Positions 1 through 8,311 of a stretch of DNA of 64,000 nucleotides are shown here, piece after piece. Under the pieces are notes generated by a model, which saw only the letters and a list, made by a program, of their open reading frames with translations, ran no database searches and was not told where the DNA came from. The DNA comes from Brevundimonas sp. UBA4553 (lineage in GTDB: Bacteria; Pseudomonadota; Alphaproteobacteria; Caulobacterales; Caulobacteraceae): contig NZ_DGLD01000001.1 in NCBI RefSeq assembly GCF_002387245.1, positions 1 to 64,000 of the forward strand, read 5' to 3'. The first letter of the stretch is position 1. Each line of letters begins with the position of its first letter. A program made the position numbers and the translations under genes.

Positions 1-960
1 GACCTGCACCGTCATGCGATGCGTCAGGTCGCCGCCGGCCATGGCCTGGAGGCCCTGACCCAGGGCCGTGATGGCCACGCGGTCTTCTTCGGCCGTGCGG
101 GCCTTCTCGGCCTCGACGCGGGCGCGCTCGTCCTCGGTCGCCTGACGTTGCGCCACAGCCTCGGCTTCAAGGCGGGCGTTGGCGATGGCGGCGTCGCGGA
201 ACACTTCCAGCGCCCCGGCCATGCGGCCGATCTCGTCATGACGCGCCAGACCCGGAATCGGCGCGGCGCGATCGCCGTCGGCCAGCCGCTTCATGCGGTC
301 GGCCAGGGCCACGACCGGGCCGGCGACCGAACGGCCCAGCCGCCAGCCGGCCACGCCCATGGCCAGGGCCACCAGCAACGCCATCCCGCCCAGGGTCAGG
401 GCGGCGCGGGCCACGGCGGCGACGATCTGGTCGGTGTAGACGCCCGAGCCGATCACCCAGCCCCAGGGCTTGAAGGCCTTGACGTAGGACACCTTGGGAG
501 CCGGTTCTTCCTGACCTGGCTTGGCCCAGCGATAGTGGACGAAGCCAGCGCCGTCGCGGCGCGCCACGTCGGTCATCTCGCGGAACATGAAGACGCCGTC
601 GGCGTCGGTCTTGGTGCTCAGGTCCTGACCTTCCAGCTGCGGGCTGAAGGGGTGCATGACCATGCGCGGCTGCATGTCGTTGACCCAGAAATAGTCGTCC
701 TGGCCATAACGCAGGGCGCGCAGGGTCGACAGGGCGGCGGCCTGGGCCTGCGGGCGCGTCATGGCGCCCGACTGCTCCTGGGCCTGGTAGTGGGCGGCCA
801 CGCTGTGGGCCACCTCCACCGTCTTGCGTGTGCGGTCGGCGATCTCGGCGCGCATCACGCCGTCGAGCTTCATCAGCGAAAGGCCCGTGATCAAAAGCAG
901 GCCGGCCACCGCCAGCACCGACAACAGGTTCACCCTGCCGCCGATCGTCAAACTACGCAT
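1..960 (-). CDS. Methyl-accepting chemotaxis protein, N-terminal part (cut by left edge)
   Basis: A chemoreceptor that would sense a small ligand in the periplasm and signal to CheA/CheW. About 320 codons are visible, starting at ATG 960 and open to the window edge, so the methyl-accepting signalling domain is missing. Seen in order: a first membrane segment at about residues 10-30; a periplasmic sCache_2-type domain at about 35-180 (DDYFWVND, then GWVIGSGVYTDQI); a second membrane segment at about 185-206; a HAMP linker beginning near RLGRSVAGPVVALADRM; and the start of a second HAMP-like stretch (LQAMAGGDLTHRM) after a helical, charged region. This order is usual for alphaproteobacterial McpA-type receptors. 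The ligand cannot be told from the sequence. No chemotaxis partner genes lie in this window. Confidence 0.85.
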   Translation of the reverse strand, partial: MRSLTIGGRVNLLSVLAVAGLLLITGLSLMKLDGVMRAEIADRTRKTVEVAHSVAAHYQAQEQSGAMTRPQAQAAALSTLRALRYGQDDYFWVNDMQPRMVMHPFSPQLEGQDLSTKTDADGVFMFREMTDVARRDGAGFVHYRWAKPGQEEPAPKVSYVKAFKPWGWVIGSGVYTDQIVAAVARAALTLGGMALLVALAMGVAGWRLGRSVAGPVVALADRMKRLADGDRAAPIPGLARHDEIGRMAGALEVFRDAAIANARLEAEAVAQRQATEDERARVEAEKARTAEEDRVAITALGQGLQAMAGGDLTHRMTVQV

Positions 961-1068
961 TCCGTCATATCCCCTGACTGTCAGGGTCAGGATGCATAAC
1001 GCCGGTAAACGCAGCGCAAAATCCGCCTTGCGTAAAATTCCCTGCGTAGAAGCCCTTATGCCCCGACG

Positions 1069-1830
1069 TCAGCTTTGACGCCGGAACTCCAGGAAGATCG
1101 GCGTCGTGTCGCCCAGCTTCTTTTCCTCATAGCGGGTGACGACGTGGTCCGCCGGAACGGCGAACCAGTCTTCGCCCTGGGCCGCCATCTCGGCGGCGCT
1201 CAAGCGGGTCAGGCCCGGCGTGCGCGCCAGCCGCTCCAGCGCCCACTCGGCGTAGTCCAGCCAGTCGGTGACGAAGCGCACCCGGCCGCCGGGCTTGAGC
1301 AGACGGGCGATCTCCACCGCCGTCTCGTCCTGCAACAGCCGCCGCTTGTTGTGGCGCGCCTTGTGCCAGGGGTCGGGGAACAGGATCATCACCCGGTCCA
1401 GCGAGGCGTCCGGCAGGGCCGTCATCACCGCCCGCGCGTCGTCGGCGTGCAGGCGCACGTTCTTCAGACCGCCCTCCTCCACATGGCGCAGGGCCGACGC
1501 CACGCCGTTGAGAAAGGGCTCGCAGCCGATCATCAGGGCGTCCGGATTGCGCGTGGCCTGCTCGGCCAGATGCTCGCCGCCGCCGAAGCCGATCTCCAAC
1601 CAGACCTCTTTCGCGTCCGGCATCAGGGCCAGGGGGTCGATCGGCCCCTTGCTGGGGTCCGGCACGGCGATCTGCGGCATCAGGGTGTCGAACAGGGCGG
1701 CCTGACGCGCCTTGATCGGCCGCGACTTGATCCGCCCGAACGAGCGCAGCGGGCCGTGGGCCTGGGCCCATTCGGGGCGGTCCTGATCAAAGGCGGGCTG
1801 ATCGGCGGGAGGGGCGGGCTTGTCGGTCAT
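1069..1830 (-). CDS. trmB: tRNA (guanine-N7)-methyltransferase
   Basis: Methylates G46 in the variable loop of tRNAs using S-adenosylmethionine; cytosolic. The 253-residue product has a class I SAM-binding fold with EIGFGGGEHLAEQA near residue 95, the family signature LFPDPWHKARHNKRRL near 150 (the TrmB PDPWxKxRHxKRR motif), and a C-terminal TRYEEKKL element. The N-terminal 30 residues are proline- and charge-rich, as is common in Caulobacterales homologues. It starts at ATG 1830. It lies upstream of the chemoreceptor on the same strand but 108 bases away, so co-transcription is not obvious. Confidence 0.95.
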   Translation of the reverse strand: MTDKPAPPADQPAFDQDRPEWAQAHGPLRSFGRIKSRPIKARQAALFDTLMPQIAVPDPSKGPIDPLALMPDAKEVWLEIGFGGGEHLAEQATRNPDALMIGCEPFLNGVASALRHVEEGGLKNVRLHADDARAVMTALPDASLDRVMILFPDPWHKARHNKRRLLQDETAVEIARLLKPGGRVRFVTDWLDYAEWALERLARTPGLTRLSAAEMAAQGEDWFAVPADHVVTRYEEKKLGDTTPIFLEFRRQS

Positions 1831-1883
1831 GGCGCGCGCTCTAACCCCTTAAGGCCGCGCACGCAAAGGCGATCGGCCCGGTT

Positions 1884-2858
1884 CTAGCCCCAGGGACCGC
1901 GCGGGGTCGTCGACGTCGGGGGCGTGGCCGGCACGCTGGTCCGCGCCGAACCCGAGACCGGAGCGGGCGTCACGGGAGCCGTCGTCGGACGCCGGTTCAC
2001 GCCCATCTTCGCCCCCAGCTCCATCAGGGCGCGGACGCGGTTGCCTGTGGCCGGGTGGGTCGAGAACAGGTTGTCCGCGCCCTTGCCGTTCAGCGGGTTG
2101 ATGATGAACATGTGGGCCGTGGCCGGATTGCGCTCGGCCGGCACGTTCACCGCGCCCCGGGCGTAGGCCTCGATCTTCTGCAGGGCCGAGGCCAGCGCCT
2201 GAGGGTCGTTGGCGATCTCGGCGCCGACCCGGTCGGCCTCGTATTCGCGGGCGCGGCTGATGGCCATCTGCACCAGACCCGCCGCCATGGGCGCCAACAG
2301 CATCAGGGCGATGGTCCCGATCAGGCCGCCCGGCCGCTCGCGGTCGTCGCCGCCGCCGAAGAAGAGAGCGAAATTGGCCAGCATGGCGATGGCGCCCGCC
2401 ACCGTGGCCGTCACCGTCATGGTCAGGGTGTCGCGGTTCTTCACATGGGCCAGTTCGTGCGCCATCACGCCGCGGATCTCGTCGCGCGTCAGCATGTCGA
2501 GCAGGCCGGTCGTAGCGGCGACGGCGGCGTTCTGGGGGTTGCGGCCGGTGGCGAAGGCGTTGGGTTGATCATTCGGGATGATGGTGATGGCCGGCAGCGG
2601 CAGGCCGGCGTCCGTCGCCATCTGCTTCACGTCCGCCACATAGGCGCGGACCACGGCGTTGGGATGGGTCTCGTCCACCGGCTGGGCGCGGTACATCTTC
2701 AGGACGATCTTGTCGGCGTTCCAGTAGCTGAACAGGTTCATCCCCGCCGCCACCGCCAGGGCGATGACCATGCCCATGGCGCCGCCGATCAGATAGCCGA
2801 TCCCCATGAACAGGGCGGTCATCACGGCCAGCAGGGCGAAGGTCTTGAGATGGTTCAT
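1884..2858 (-). CDS. htpX: Zinc metalloprotease HtpX (membrane quality control)
   Basis: An M48-family inner-membrane protease that degrades misfolded membrane proteins. The 324-residue product has two N-terminal membrane helices (about residues 5-40), the zinc-binding motif HELAHVKNRD at about residues 134-143, two further hydrophobic segments (about 150-200), and a downstream glutamate in SRAREYEADRVG that is the usual third zinc ligand. The last 40 residues are Pro/Thr/Ser-rich and look disordered, somewhat longer than in E. coli HtpX. It starts at ATG 2858 and is divergent from the SDHAF4-like gene, with 85 bases between. Confidence 0.95.
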   Translation of the reverse strand: MNHLKTFALLAVMTALFMGIGYLIGGAMGMVIALAVAAGMNLFSYWNADKIVLKMYRAQPVDETHPNAVVRAYVADVKQMATDAGLPLPAITIIPNDQPNAFATGRNPQNAAVAATTGLLDMLTRDEIRGVMAHELAHVKNRDTLTMTVTATVAGAIAMLANFALFFGGGDDRERPGGLIGTIALMLLAPMAAGLVQMAISRAREYEADRVGAEIANDPQALASALQKIEAYARGAVNVPAERNPATAHMFIINPLNGKGADNLFSTHPATGNRVRALMELGAKMGVNRRPTTAPVTPAPVSGSARTSVPATPPTSTTPRGPWG

Positions 2859-2943
2859 GCGGTCCAGGCGGCGTCGGGGGTGGCGAAGAAGTCCTGAACG
2901 TCTATTTGAGGCCCTGTATCCCCGCCCTCAAGGCAGACCCCCT

Positions 2944-3192
2944 GTGACCGAACAGCCCACCCCGCCCGCCGCCAACGACGTCGAAGAGGCCCCCGCCTTC
3001 AACGCCGACGTGCCCCACGCCACGCCCGAACGGCCTCTGACCGAGGTCGCGCGCCGCGCCCTGCTGGAAGCGGCCGAACGTCGCAAGGCGAACACGGTCC
3101 CGGCATTGGCGGAAGAGCACGGCGGCCCCCGCGGCCCGGAGCCGACCCGCTATGGCGACTGGGAGAAGAAGGGTCTGGCCGTCGACTTCTGA
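2944..3192 (+). CDS. DUF1674 / SDHAF4-like succinate dehydrogenase assembly factor
   Basis: A small soluble protein of 82 residues. The C-terminus GGPRGPEPTRYGDWEKKGLA, followed by VDF, is the diagnostic DUF1674 block shared with mitochondrial SDHAF4, which binds the flavinylated SdhA subunit before complex II assembly. The function in bacteria is inferred from that family. I place the start at GTG 2944. An upstream ATG at 2806 would add 46 arginine-rich residues that overlap the htpX coding region and show no family similarity. The N-terminal half is acidic and proline-rich. Confidence 0.85.
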   Translation: MTEQPTPPAANDVEEAPAFNADVPHATPERPLTEVARRALLEAAERRKANTVPALAEEHGGPRGPEPTRYGDWEKKGLAVDF

Positions 3193-3287
3193 GCGAAGTC
3201 CACCCGTCGCGCTCGCGTCACGGGAGAATAATGAACGCTTCTGTCCAAATCGCATTAACCTTTGCGGCGGAAACAAGGAGCGTGGCC

Positions 3288-4178
3288 ATGAGGATTCTGT
3301 CTATCGCCGTTGCAGGGAGCCTGCTCGTCGCCGGGACCGCCCTGGCGCAGCAGCCGGTGCGCCAGAACGCCGCTTCCGGCTACGCCCAGCAGGGCTACGT
3401 CCAGCCGGCCTATGCTCAACCCGTCTACGCTCAACCCGTCTACGCTCAGCCGGGCTACGCTCAGCCGGCCTATGTCCAGGGCGGCGCCGCGTCCGGCAGC
3501 CGGGTCCAGACCTATTACAGCGACACCGGCTGGCAGGGCGGCTACGGCCCTGTCGAAGCCTATGGCTACGGCTACGGCTATGGCGGCGCCGGCCAGCGCC
3601 CGCCGGTCGTGATCGCCCCGCAGCAGCCGCCCATCCGCCAGGCCTACGCCTATGGCGGCGTCACGCGATCCATGCCGTTCGGCTACACCGTCGACGGTTA
3701 CGGGCGCTATCCCTGGGCGCGAGGCTATGGCTACGGATACAACTACGGACAGGGCTATTATCAGCAGGGCTACTACGGCCAGGGCTGCCCTTGCGGCCCG
3801 CAACCGGCCGCCTATCGCCCGGAACCGGTCTATGTGAGCCAGCCGCCGGTCTACGTCTCGCAGCCGCCGATCTATGTGGAATCGCCGCCGGTCTATGTTC
3901 AGCCCGCGCCGGTCTACGTCGAGCCCGCCCGCGTGCAGGTCGGGGCGCCGCCCGTCTATGTCGCCCCCGCCGACGTGCGCGTCGCCCCGGCCCAGGTCGA
4001 GGTCGCTGCGCCCCAGGTGCAGGTCGCGCCGCCGCGAGTCGAGACTGCGCCCCCGGTCGTCAACTTCGAGCAGGGCTACTACGCCATGCCCAGCGCGCCG
4101 CCGCCCCCTCCTCCGCCGCCCCCGCCGCTGTCGGGCACGGAACGTCCCTATACGCAGGAACGCGGCGAGCGCGGCTAA
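3288..4178 (+). CDS. Secreted Tyr/Gln/Pro-rich low-complexity protein
   Basis: Unrecognised function. Translation from ATG 3288 has a good AGGAG about 8 bases upstream and gives 296 residues with a clear signal peptide (MRILSIAVAGSLLVAG, cut after ALAQ). The mature protein is almost entirely low complexity: a YAQPV/YAQPG pentapeptide tandem (15-base DNA repeats at about 3411-3475), a Gly/Tyr-rich middle (YGYGYGYGG, QGYYQQGYYGQG), a single CPCGP, then about ten PVYV/PIYV repeats shading into AQVEVAAPQVQVAP, and a run of about 11 prolines near the C-terminus. An ATG at 3231 would add 19 residues before the signal peptide and is unlikely. Such proteins are often cell-envelope or extracellular-matrix components, but no role is demonstrated. 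Confidence 0.8.
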   Translation: MRILSIAVAGSLLVAGTALAQQPVRQNAASGYAQQGYVQPAYAQPVYAQPVYAQPGYAQPAYVQGGAASGSRVQTYYSDTGWQGGYGPVEAYGYGYGYGGAGQRPPVVIAPQQPPIRQAYAYGGVTRSMPFGYTVDGYGRYPWARGYGYGYNYGQGYYQQGYYGQGCPCGPQPAAYRPEPVYVSQPPVYVSQPPIYVESPPVYVQPAPVYVEPARVQVGAPPVYVAPADVRVAPAQVEVAAPQVQVAPPRVETAPPVVNFEQGYYAMPSAPPPPPPPPPPLSGTERPYTQERGERG

Positions 4179-4274
4179 GCTGAGGCGGGTCGCGGAAGAC
4201 CTCGCCAGCCCTTCAGTGTTTCACGTGGAGCGTGGTCGGGCGTCTGCGGCGGCCAGCCTGACGCAGCGCCTCTG

Positions 4275-5009
4275 CTAGACGAGGGCGATCTCGCGAGAAA
4301 TGGCCTGGGCCGCGCCGCGCGGATCGGCCGAGGCGGTGATGGGGCGCCCCACCACCAGATGCGACGCTCCGGCCTGCAGGGCGCTGGCCGGGGTCGCCGC
4401 CCGCGCCTGATCGTCCAGCGCCGCGCCGGTCGGCCGCACGCCCGGCGTCACGATCAGGAAGTCGTCGCGTCCCGCCGCCAGGGCGATCTCGCGCACCCGC
4501 CCCGCTTCGTGCGGGCTGGAGACGACGCCGTGGACGCCCGCCTCCAGCGCCTGTCGCACGCGCAGTTCGACCAGATCCGCGGCCGACAGGCTGTGATCGT
4601 CCGCCTTCAGATCCTCCTCGGTCAGGCTGGTCAGGACGGTGACGCCCAGAATCTTCAGGTCCGAGCCCGCCGCCCCGCGCGCCGCCGCCGCCATGACCTG
4701 GGGCCGGGCGTGGACCGTCAGCAGGTCGCAGCCCGCGTTCGCCAGCACGGCCGTCGCCTTCTCCACCGTCGCGCCGATGTCGTGCAGCTTCCAGTCCAGA
4801 AACACCTGATGGCCCGCCGCCTTCAGCTCGCGCGCCAGGCCCATGCCGTCCGAGGCGAACAGTTGCAGCCCCACCTTGTAGAAACCGACAGCGTCGCCGA
4901 TCCGCTCGACCAGCGCCCTCGCCTCATCCGTCGTCGGCACGTCCAGGGCGCAGATGACACGCGGATCAAAGGGGCGGTTGGCCAGGTCGACAGGATGGAC
5001 TTCGGACAT
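4275..5009 (-). CDS. pyrF: Orotidine 5'-phosphate decarboxylase
   Basis: Last step of de novo UMP synthesis (OMP to UMP plus CO2). The 244-residue product carries the conserved active-site block FLDWKLHDIGATVEKA (Asp-x-Lys-x-x-Asp type) about 80 residues in, ICALDVP at the N-terminus, VTPGVRP for phosphate binding, and HLVVGRPIT near the C-terminus. I chose ATG 5009 (MSEVHPVDL). An ATG at 5108 would add 33 proline/arginine-rich residues and run into the divergent promoter region shared with the MarC-type gene. Confidence 0.95.
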   Translation of the reverse strand: MSEVHPVDLANRPFDPRVICALDVPTTDEARALVERIGDAVGFYKVGLQLFASDGMGLARELKAAGHQVFLDWKLHDIGATVEKATAVLANAGCDLLTVHARPQVMAAAARGAAGSDLKILGVTVLTSLTEEDLKADDHSLSAADLVELRVRQALEAGVHGVVSSPHEAGRVREIALAAGRDDFLIVTPGVRPTGAALDDQARAATPASALQAGASHLVVGRPITASADPRGAAQAISREIALV

Positions 5010-5107
5010 TTCCGGCTCTCGGCGGGTTGCAGGCGCGCGCGGATGCCCCGATAGGTGAGACCAAGGGTCGCGGGGTCGCGCGGCGGGATTTAAGGCGGGG
5101 GCAAGCA

Positions 5108-5806
5108 ATGAACGCGGTCGATCTGGGGGTCAACCTGTTCGTGGCGCTGTTCGCGCTGCTGGATCCGATCGGCAATGTGCCGATCTTCGCCGCCGCCACC
5201 GCCGGCGCCTCGCTGCGCCAGCGCATCACCGTCTCGGCCATGATCTGCGGTTTCGCCGCCGTCTTCCTGGGCTTCTTCTTCTTTACGGGCCTGGGCCTGC
5301 TGCAGTTCTTCGGCATCTCCCTGGCCGCCTTCCGCATCGCCGGCGGCATCCTGCTGCTGCTGCTCGGCCTCGACATGGCGCGCGAGGACTTCCTCAAGAT
5401 CTTCGCCGACGCCGACGCCGTGACGGACGCCAAGGACGTGCGCGGCTACGCCAAGCGCCGCTTCAAGCGCCTGATCGTGCCCTTCGCCATTCCGCTGATG
5501 ATCGGCCCCGGCGCCATCTCGGCCATCATCATCAACGCCGGCGAGGCCCAGAAGCTGGGCGCCGCGGGCACGGCCTCGTCGCTGATCGCCATGGTCGCCG
5601 CCTGCGTCGTCACCTTCGTCTGCTTCGCCTGCACCGGCCCGATCAGCCGCCTGCTGGGCGACGTGGGCATGGCCATCGTGGTGCGGGTGCTGGGCCTGAT
5701 CCTGTGCGCCCTGGCCATCCAGTTCATCATCGCCGGCCTGGGCGAGGCCATCCCCGGCATGTTCAGCAGCGGGGTCACGGCCCCCTACCCCGCCGGCGGC
5801 CACTAG
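5108..5806 (+). CDS. MarC/YchE-family inner-membrane protein
   Basis: A 232-residue integral membrane protein with six predicted hydrophobic segments. LFALLDPIGNVPIF at the start and VPFAIPLMIGPGAISAIII in the middle are typical of the UPF0056/MarC family. Despite the name (multiple antibiotic resistance locus), these proteins have no established transport substrate. Start at ATG 5108, after GGGGGCAAGCA; an in-frame ATG at 5027 lies inside the pyrF leader and adds a non-membrane arginine-rich tail. It is divergent from pyrF (98 bases) and convergent with the SDR gene. Confidence 0.9.
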   Translation: MNAVDLGVNLFVALFALLDPIGNVPIFAAATAGASLRQRITVSAMICGFAAVFLGFFFFTGLGLLQFFGISLAAFRIAGGILLLLLGLDMAREDFLKIFADADAVTDAKDVRGYAKRRFKRLIVPFAIPLMIGPGAISAIIINAGEAQKLGAAGTASSLIAMVAACVVTFVCFACTGPISRLLGDVGMAIVVRVLGLILCALAIQFIIAGLGEAIPGMFSSGVTAPYPAGGH

Positions 5807-5818
5807 ACCTCCAGGGTT

Positions 5819-6625
5819 CTAAAGCCGGTCCAGCCGTTTGGCGTGGCCGCCGACCATCTTCAGCGCCAGGGCGTCGGGCAGCAGGCCGCCCAGGGCCGCC
5901 AGCACGTTGTTGGCCACGCCCGGGGTGACGCGCGGACGATTGGCCTCGACCGCGCCCCAGCCGATACGGGCCACGCGGTCGGCGTCCATCCACATCCACT
6001 TCGGATAGGCGCTCGTCACCTGCTCGCGCGAGCCGTTGACGTCGTGGAACTCGGTATAGGTGTAGCCGGGGCACAGGGCGGTGACGTGAACGCCCGTTCC
6101 GCGCATCTCCAGCCACAGCCCCTGCGACGCCTTGATCAGGAAGCTCTTGATCGGCCCGTAGAGGGTGTCGCCGCCGGTCGCCGGCATCTGTCCCGCCAGC
6201 GAAGCCACGTTCAGCACCCGGCCCCAGTCCCGCGCGACCATGCCGGGCAAGAGCAGGCGCGACAGCTCGACCGGCGCGATCAGCATGACGCGGATCATGG
6301 CGGCGTGGTCGGCGGGATCGGTGGCCAGGAAGCCCGTGGTGCGGCTGAAGCCAGCATTGTTGATCAGGCCGTCGACGCGCCAGCCTCGCGCCGCGATGGC
6401 CTCGACCAGAGCCGCAGGCGCGCCCGGATCGGCCAGATCGGCGGTGACGACGCTGGCGACGACGCCATGCTGCGCCGTCAATTCCTGAGCCAAAGCCGTC
6501 AGCGGTCCTTCGCGACGCGCGGTCAGGATCAGGTCATAGCCCCGCTCCGCGCACTCGCGCGCCAGCGCCGCGCCGATGCCGGCGCTGGCCCCTGTGATCA
6601 GGATGGTGCGGCGGTGCTCCCCCAA
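5819..6625 (-). CDS. Short-chain dehydrogenase/reductase
   Basis: An NAD(P)-dependent oxidoreductase of the classical SDR type, 268 residues. The nucleotide-binding TGASAGIG is at residues 11-18, the NNAG motif near 90, the catalytic Ser in NVASLAG near 140, and the catalytic Tyr/Lys in YGPIK about a dozen residues later. The start appears to be TTG 6625 with no clear Shine-Dalgarno; it lies 10 bases after the Rrf2 stop codon, so it is probably co-transcribed and translationally coupled to that regulator. The substrate is unknown; the family includes general dehydrogenases of the DltE/YqjQ type. Confidence 0.88.
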   Translation of the reverse strand: MGEHRRTILITGASAGIGAALARECAERGYDLILTARREGPLTALAQELTAQHGVVASVVTADLADPGAPAALVEAIAARGWRVDGLINNAGFSRTTGFLATDPADHAAMIRVMLIAPVELSRLLLPGMVARDWGRVLNVASLAGQMPATGGDTLYGPIKSFLIKASQGLWLEMRGTGVHVTALCPGYTYTEFHDVNGSREQVTSAYPKWMWMDADRVARIGWGAVEANRPRVTPGVANNVLAALGGLLPDALALKMVGGHAKRLDRL

Positions 6626-6635
6626 GCGACGCGCG

Positions 6636-7106
6636 TCAGGCGGCGACGGGGCAGGACGAATGCGGCGCGAAGTCGCGCAGCGACGCCGGGTCCGCTTCCA
6701 GCAGGTCGGCGATGGTGATCTTGCTCAGGGCCGCGCCTGCGGCCTGATCGGCGGCGGTCAGGGCCTTGGCGACCTGACGCGGGATATGCTCGCCCACCGG
6801 GCAGCCCTTGGCTCCGGCGGGGGTCGAGCCCAGATGGGCGCAGCCGTTCACCGCCTTCAGCACCTCGTCCAGGCAGATGGTCTCGGGCTGACGCAGCAGC
6901 CAGGACCCGCCCGAGGCGCCGGGTCGGGTGGCGATCAGACCGGCCTTGGCCAGCAGGGCCGTCACCCGACGGATGACCACCGGATTGGTCGGCACCGAGG
7001 CGGCCAGAACGGCGCTGGGCGCGGCGTCCGCAGCCGAATAGGCGCCCTTGTGGGCCAGATAGGCCAGGGCGTGGGCGGCGACGGGGAATCTTTGGCTGTC
7101 AGACAT
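6636..7106 (-). CDS. Rrf2-family transcriptional regulator
   Basis: A winged-helix regulator of 156 residues (SQRFPVAAHALAYLAHKG at the N-terminus, VIRRVTALLAKAGLIATRPG as recognition region). Three cysteines lie in the segment where iron-sulfur or thiol-sensing Rrf2 proteins carry theirs (ETICLDEV, NGCAHLG, AKGCPVGEHI). The spacing is wider than in IscR or NsrR, so whether it holds a cluster is open. ATG 7106 is preferred over TTG 7115, with GGAG about 11 bases upstream. It is the first gene of a two-gene unit with the SDR. An AT-rich leader with a small palindrome (7172-7182) sits upstream and may be its own operator. Confidence 0.88.
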   Translation of the reverse strand: MSDSQRFPVAAHALAYLAHKGAYSAADAAPSAVLAASVPTNPVVIRRVTALLAKAGLIATRPGASGGSWLLRQPETICLDEVLKAVNGCAHLGSTPAGAKGCPVGEHIPRQVAKALTAADQAAGAALSKITIADLLEADPASLRDFAPHSSCPVAA

Positions 7107-7171
7107 CTTGATCAATGCTCCAGACCGGAAGGTAGGGCTTCCGCCGCCGTTTCACAAATCCATCCGCAACA

Positions 7172-7182
7172 AAAACTGTTTT
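7172..7182. promoter_or_regulatory. AT-rich palindrome upstream of the Rrf2 gene (candidate operator)
   Basis: AAAAC-T-GTTTT forms a perfect 5-bp inverted repeat inside an AT-rich patch (7165-7190) that stands out from the GC-rich surroundings. It lies 66 bases ahead of the Rrf2 ATG, where an autoregulatory site would be expected. The assignment rests on position and symmetry only. Confidence 0.3.
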
Positions 7183-7197
7183 ATTTATCGCCAAGCT

Positions 7198-8271
7198 TCA
7201 CGCCCCGGCCTTCCGGGCGAAGCTCCAGGCCGCGTCGGACAGGGGGCCGACCTGGGCCGCCATGGTCTTCGCGTGGGCGCTGGCGGCGGTGCCGTCGCGC
7301 ACCCGCCCGGCGATGCCCTGACAGATGGCCGCCAGCCGGAACAGGTTGTAGGCGAACAGCCAGTCGAGGTTCGGGGGCGCCGCCGTGCCGGTCTTTGCGG
7401 CATAGCGTTCGACTGTCTCCTCGACCGCGGGAATGCCCAGCGCCTTCAGGTCCGCCCCCGCCAGACCGTTGCGCAAGCTGGCCGGAATGACCCAGGCGAT
7501 CAGCATGTAGGAGAAGTCGGCCATCGGGTCGCCCAGGGTCGACAGTTCCCAGTCCAGCACCGCCCTCACCTCCGCCGCGTCGGGCGCGAGGATCATGTTG
7601 TCCAGACGGAAATCGCCGTGGACGATCCGCGTCGGCCCCTCGGGCGGCAGGCTGTCGGGCAGGAAGGCGATCAGCCGGTCCATGGCCGGGACCGGCTCGA
7701 TCTCGCTGGCCCGATACTGCTTGGTCCAGCGCCCGACCTGACGCGCGAAATAATTGCCCGGCTTGCCATAGTCGGAAAGGCCGATGGCGGCGGGATCAAA
7801 GGCGTGCAGGGCCGCCAAGGTATCCGTCTGGGCCTCATAGATGGCCCGGCGCTCGGCCGGGGCCAGGCCCGGCAGCTTCAGGTCCCAGAAGACCCGACCC
7901 TCGACCTTGTCCATGACATAGAAGATCGAGCCGATGACGCCTTCGTCCGTGCACAGCGCATGGGGCCGGGCCACAGGGAATCCCTGGGCGTACAGGGCCG
8001 AGATGACGGTGAACTCGCGATCCACGGCGTGGGCGCTGGCCAGCAGGGTGCCCGGCGGCTTCCGGCGCAGGACATAGGTCCGGCCCGGGGTGGTCAGCTC
8101 ATAGGTCGGGTTGGACTGACCGCCCTTGAACTGACGGATCGTCAGAGGCCCGGCGTAGCCCGCGACATGGACCGACAGCCAGGCGTCCAGCGCCGCCTCG
8201 TCCAGTCGATAGCGTTCGTCCACCTCGCGCGTACCGGAAAAGGCCGATTGCGCGTCCAGAGCCTCGGTCAT
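7198..8271 (-). CDS. APH/ACAD10-11-like phosphotransferase
   Basis: A 357-residue protein of the aminoglycoside-phosphotransferase/choline-kinase superfamily. It has the glycine-rich nucleotide loop FKGGQSNPTYEL, LRRKPPGTLLASAHAVDREF (typical of the ACAD10/ACAD11 N-terminal kinase family), the catalytic loop IVHGDFRLDNMI near residue 215, and the metal-binding VLDWELSTLGDPMADF. In animals and many bacteria such domains work in the breakdown of 4-hydroxy acids through phosphorylated CoA esters, so a role in acyl-CoA catabolism is more likely than antibiotic resistance. It follows glpK on the same strand with 40 bases between. Confidence 0.85.
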   Translation of the reverse strand: MTEALDAQSAFSGTREVDERYRLDEAALDAWLSVHVAGYAGPLTIRQFKGGQSNPTYELTTPGRTYVLRRKPPGTLLASAHAVDREFTVISALYAQGFPVARPHALCTDEGVIGSIFYVMDKVEGRVFWDLKLPGLAPAERRAIYEAQTDTLAALHAFDPAAIGLSDYGKPGNYFARQVGRWTKQYRASEIEPVPAMDRLIAFLPDSLPPEGPTRIVHGDFRLDNMILAPDAAEVRAVLDWELSTLGDPMADFSYMLIAWVIPASLRNGLAGADLKALGIPAVEETVERYAAKTGTAAPPNLDWLFAYNLFRLAAICQGIAGRVRDGTAASAHAKTMAAQVGPLSDAAWSFARKAGA

Positions 8272-8311
8272 GTCTCGTCTCCCCCGCCGGCGCTCTGTGG
8301 CGCGCGTGCGA

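Noticed and set aside
19..999. Long plus-strand open frame opposite the chemoreceptor gene
   Set aside because: Gly/His/Arg-rich product without any fold signature; the minus strand encodes a clear sCache/HAMP receptor. Long antisense frames are normal in DNA with this GC content.
3411..3475. 15-base tandem repeats taken as a CRISPR or VNTR element
   Set aside because: They are in frame and encode the YAQPx pentapeptide repeats of the secreted protein.
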